Positions 61,893 to 64,000 of a DNA stretch of 64,000 nucleotides are shown one piece after another. The DNA is from Calliopsis andreniformis (Eukaryota; Arthropoda; Insecta; Hymenoptera; Andrenidae): positions 4,340,001 to 4,404,000 of the forward strand of contig NW_027480450.1 of assembly GCF_051401765.1 (NCBI RefSeq), written 5' to 3'. Made by a program: the position numbers and the translations under genes. The notes beneath the pieces are model-generated. The model made no database searches. It had not been told where the DNA came from and was given only the letters and a program-made list of their open reading frames with translations. The first letter of the stretch is position 1. Each line of letters opens with the position of its first letter.

Positions 61893-64000
61893 CAATCCTC
61901 AATCTTCAATCCTCAATACTCAATCTTCAATCCTCAATACTCATTACTCAATCCTCATTCCTCAATCCTCAATCGTCAATCCTCAAGCCCCAATCCTCAA
62001 TCTTCAATCCTCAATCCTCAATCCTCAATCCTCAATCCTCAATCCTCAATCCTCTATCCTCAGTCAAGAATACTCAATCTTCAATACTCAACCCTCAATC
62101 CTCAATCCTCAATCCAAAATCCTCAATCCTTAGTCCTCAACCCTGAATCCTCAATCCTCAACCCTCAGCCCTCATCCTCCATCCTCAATCCTCAATCCTC
62201 AATCCTCAATCTTCAATCCTCAATACTCAATCATCAATCCTCAATCCTCAATCCTCAATCCTCAATCCTCAATCCTCAGTCATGAATACTGAATCTTCAA
62301 TACTCAGTCCTCAATCCTCAATCCTCAATCATCAACCCTCAATCCTCAATCCTCAATCCTCAATCCTCATCCTCAATTCTCAATTCTCAATCCTCAATCC
62401 TCAATCCTCAACCTTCGATCCTCAATAGTCAACCTCCAATCCTAGATCCTCAATCCCCAATCCTCAATCGTTAATCTTCAATTTTCAATCCTCAGTCCGC
62501 AGTCCTCAATCTTCAGTACTCAATGCTCAATCCTCAATACTCTATCCTCAGTCCTCAATCCTCAATCCTCCATCCTCAGTCCTCAATCCTCAACCGTCAA
62601 TCCTCAATCCTCAATCCTCAACCTTCAGTCCTCAGTCCTCAAACCTCAAACCCGAATCCTCAATCCTGAATACACAGTCTTCAGCCCTCACTCCTCAACA
62701 ATCAATTGTCAATCATCAATCCTCAATAGAATATCCTCAATTCACAGTATTCAATACTCAATTCCCAATCTTCAATTATCAAATCTCAATACACAAACAT
62801 CAATTCTCATCAATCAGCCCTCAACGCTCAGTCCTCAATCTTCGATCCTCAATCCTCAATCCTCAATCTTCAATCCTCAATGCTCAACCTTCAATCCTCA
62901 ATCCTCAATTCTCAATCCTCAGTACTCAATGCTCAATCGTCAATCCTCAATCCTCAGACATCTATATTCAACACACAACCCTCAACCATCAATACTCAAT
63001 ACCCAACCATCAATCCTCAATTCTCAAGACTCAATAGAATATTCTGAATTCTCACGGTTCAATACTCAATCCACAATGTTCAATAATCAAACCTCAATTC
63101 TCAAACATCAATTCTCAACACTCAATCCTCAACACTCAGGCCTCTCTCTTCAATCCTCCATCCTGAGTCCTCAATCCTCAACCGTCAATCCTCAATCCTC
63201 AATCCTCAACCTTCAATACTCAGTCCTCAAACCTCAAACCCGAATCCTCAATCCAGAATATTCAGTCTTCAGCCCTCACTCCTCAACAATCAATTGTCAA
63301 TCCTCAATCCTCAATAGAATATCCTCAATTCACAGTTTTCAATACTCAATCCCCAATCTCCAATCCTCAAATCTCAATACACAAACATCAATTCTCATCA
63401 ATCAAACCTCAACACTCAGTTCTCAATCTCCGATCCTCAATCCTCAATCCTCAATATTCAATCCTCAATACTCATCCTTCATTCCTCAATACTCAATTCT
63501 CAATCCTCAATCCTCAATCCTCAATCGTCAACCATCAAGACCCAATCCTCAATCTTCAATCCTCAATTCTCAATCCTCAATCCTCAATCTTCAATCTTCA
63601 ATCCTCAATACTCAATCTTCAATCCTCAATCCTCAATCCTCAATCCTTAATCATCAATCCTCAATCCTCAATCTTCAATCCTCAATACTCAATCTTCAAT
63701 CCTCAATCTTCAACCCTCAATCCTCAATTCTCAATCCTCAGTCCTCAATCCTCAGACCTCAAATATCAATACTCAACCCACAGTCCTCGTCCTCAATCCA
63801 CAATCCTCAATCCTCAAACCTCAACCTTCAATCATCAATATTCAATCTTCAATCCTCAATCCTCAATCCTCAATCCTCAACGTTGAATACTCAATACCCA
63901 CTCCTCAATCTTCAATCCACAATCCTCAATCCTCAATCCTCAATCCTCAATCTTCAATCCTCAATACTCAACCTTCAATCCTCAATCCTCAATTATCATT
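61893..64000. repeat. Second copy of the 8.4-kb relationship, cut by window end
   Basis: Matches about 53504-55597 at offset 8389, then 8403, to the last base of the window. At several sites it agrees with the 53.5-55.6 kb copy against the 58-59 kb copy, for example ACTGAATC at 62288 and 53885 against ACTCAATC at 58112. Confidence 0.85.
63035..63139. repeat. C island, copy 3
   Basis: Copy of the 54632 island at offset 8403. Confidence 0.8.

Larger units (their letters stand above)
1..64000. repeat. Heptamer satellite array (TCCTCAA)n filling the window
   Basis: The whole window is made of 7-bp units with consensus TCCTCAA (+) or TTGAGGA (-). Common variants are one step from the consensus: TACTCAA, TCTTCAA, TCATCAA, TCGTCAA, TTCTCAA, CCCTCAA, ACCTCAA, TCCCCAA, TCCACAA, TCCTGAA and TCCTCAG. 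Their order is conserved between distant blocks, so the array has higher-order structure and is not random simple sequence. The + strand consensus has no G, giving extreme strand asymmetry. I looked on both strands for genes, tRNA or rRNA, transposon ends and CRISPR spacers and saw none. No stretch leaves the satellite. The + strand open frames (up to 547 codons) are the heptapeptide ILNPQSS read in every frame and are not called as genes. Satellite identity is seen directly. Eukaryotic heterochromatin is an inference from size and HOR structure. Confidence 0.97.

Noticed and set aside
1..64000. CRISPR array
   Set aside because: Repeats are contiguous with no unique spacers, and the island spacing is hundreds of bases and irregular.
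1..64000. CENP-B box as evidence for a centromere
   Set aside because: The box needs a CGGG end and a TTCG start at fixed spacing. The only CCCG I noticed (near 61287) does not fit.
1..64000. Cyanobacterial short tandem heptanucleotide repeats
   Set aside because: Heptamer repeats exist in some cyanobacteria, but as short runs between genes. A gene-free 64-kb array with multi-kb HORs does not fit, although sequence alone cannot exclude it absolutely.
1..64000. CCAAT boxes in the TCCCCAA variant as promoters
   Set aside because: They are scattered by the variant pattern, with no TATA, initiator or gene nearby.
1..64000. - strand genes
   Set aside because: TTGAGGA repeats give TGA about every 21 bp in all three frames, so no - strand frame of useful length exists.

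Overview
All 64 kb is one tandem-repeat (satellite) array. The unit is a heptamer, TCCTCAA on the + strand and TTGAGGA on the - strand. I found no gene, RNA gene, transposon, CRISPR array or other non-satellite interruption. Long + strand open frames exist, but they follow from the repeat: 7 is not divisible by 3, so all three frames spell the same stop-free heptapeptide I-L-N-P-Q-S-S, while the - strand meets TGA about every 21 bp in each frame. Tens of kb of simple satellite with multi-kb higher-order repeats (HORs) suggests eukaryotic heterochromatin (pericentromeric, subtelomeric, or a sex or B chromosome). I cannot name a lineage, because nothing but satellite is present.

Layout. (1) About 1-19562: an HOR of 7357 bp, with two complete near-identical copies and a third that has lost 1503 bp and 511 bp. 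(2) About 19563-41085: a mosaic of related 0.5-2.8 kb blocks duplicated at several offsets, including an 846-bp tandem duplication near 30.6-32.3 kb. (3) About 41086-43509: a mosaic stretch not repeated as a block in the window. (4) About 43510-53089: a near-perfect tandem duplication of about 4.77 kb. (5) About 51725-64000: a second HOR system with a period of about 4.2 kb, overlaid by an 8.4-kb relationship, with a different island subtype.

Internal architecture. The array holds recurrent islands of strongly diverged heptamers that stay in 7-bp register: A (133 bp), B (about 35 bp, with a perfect 7-bp-arm inverted repeat around an EcoRI site) and C (about 105 bp, intermediate between A and B). 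They look like diverged descendants of one ancestral segment. Register is broken only by rare hexamers and octamers at recurring places. Counting 16 hexamers and 2 octamers explains the 7357-bp period and its internal offsets exactly. The deletions and the duplication I could check also fit whole repeat units, as expected from in-register unequal exchange. All near-identity statements come from reading by eye, not from computed alignments.
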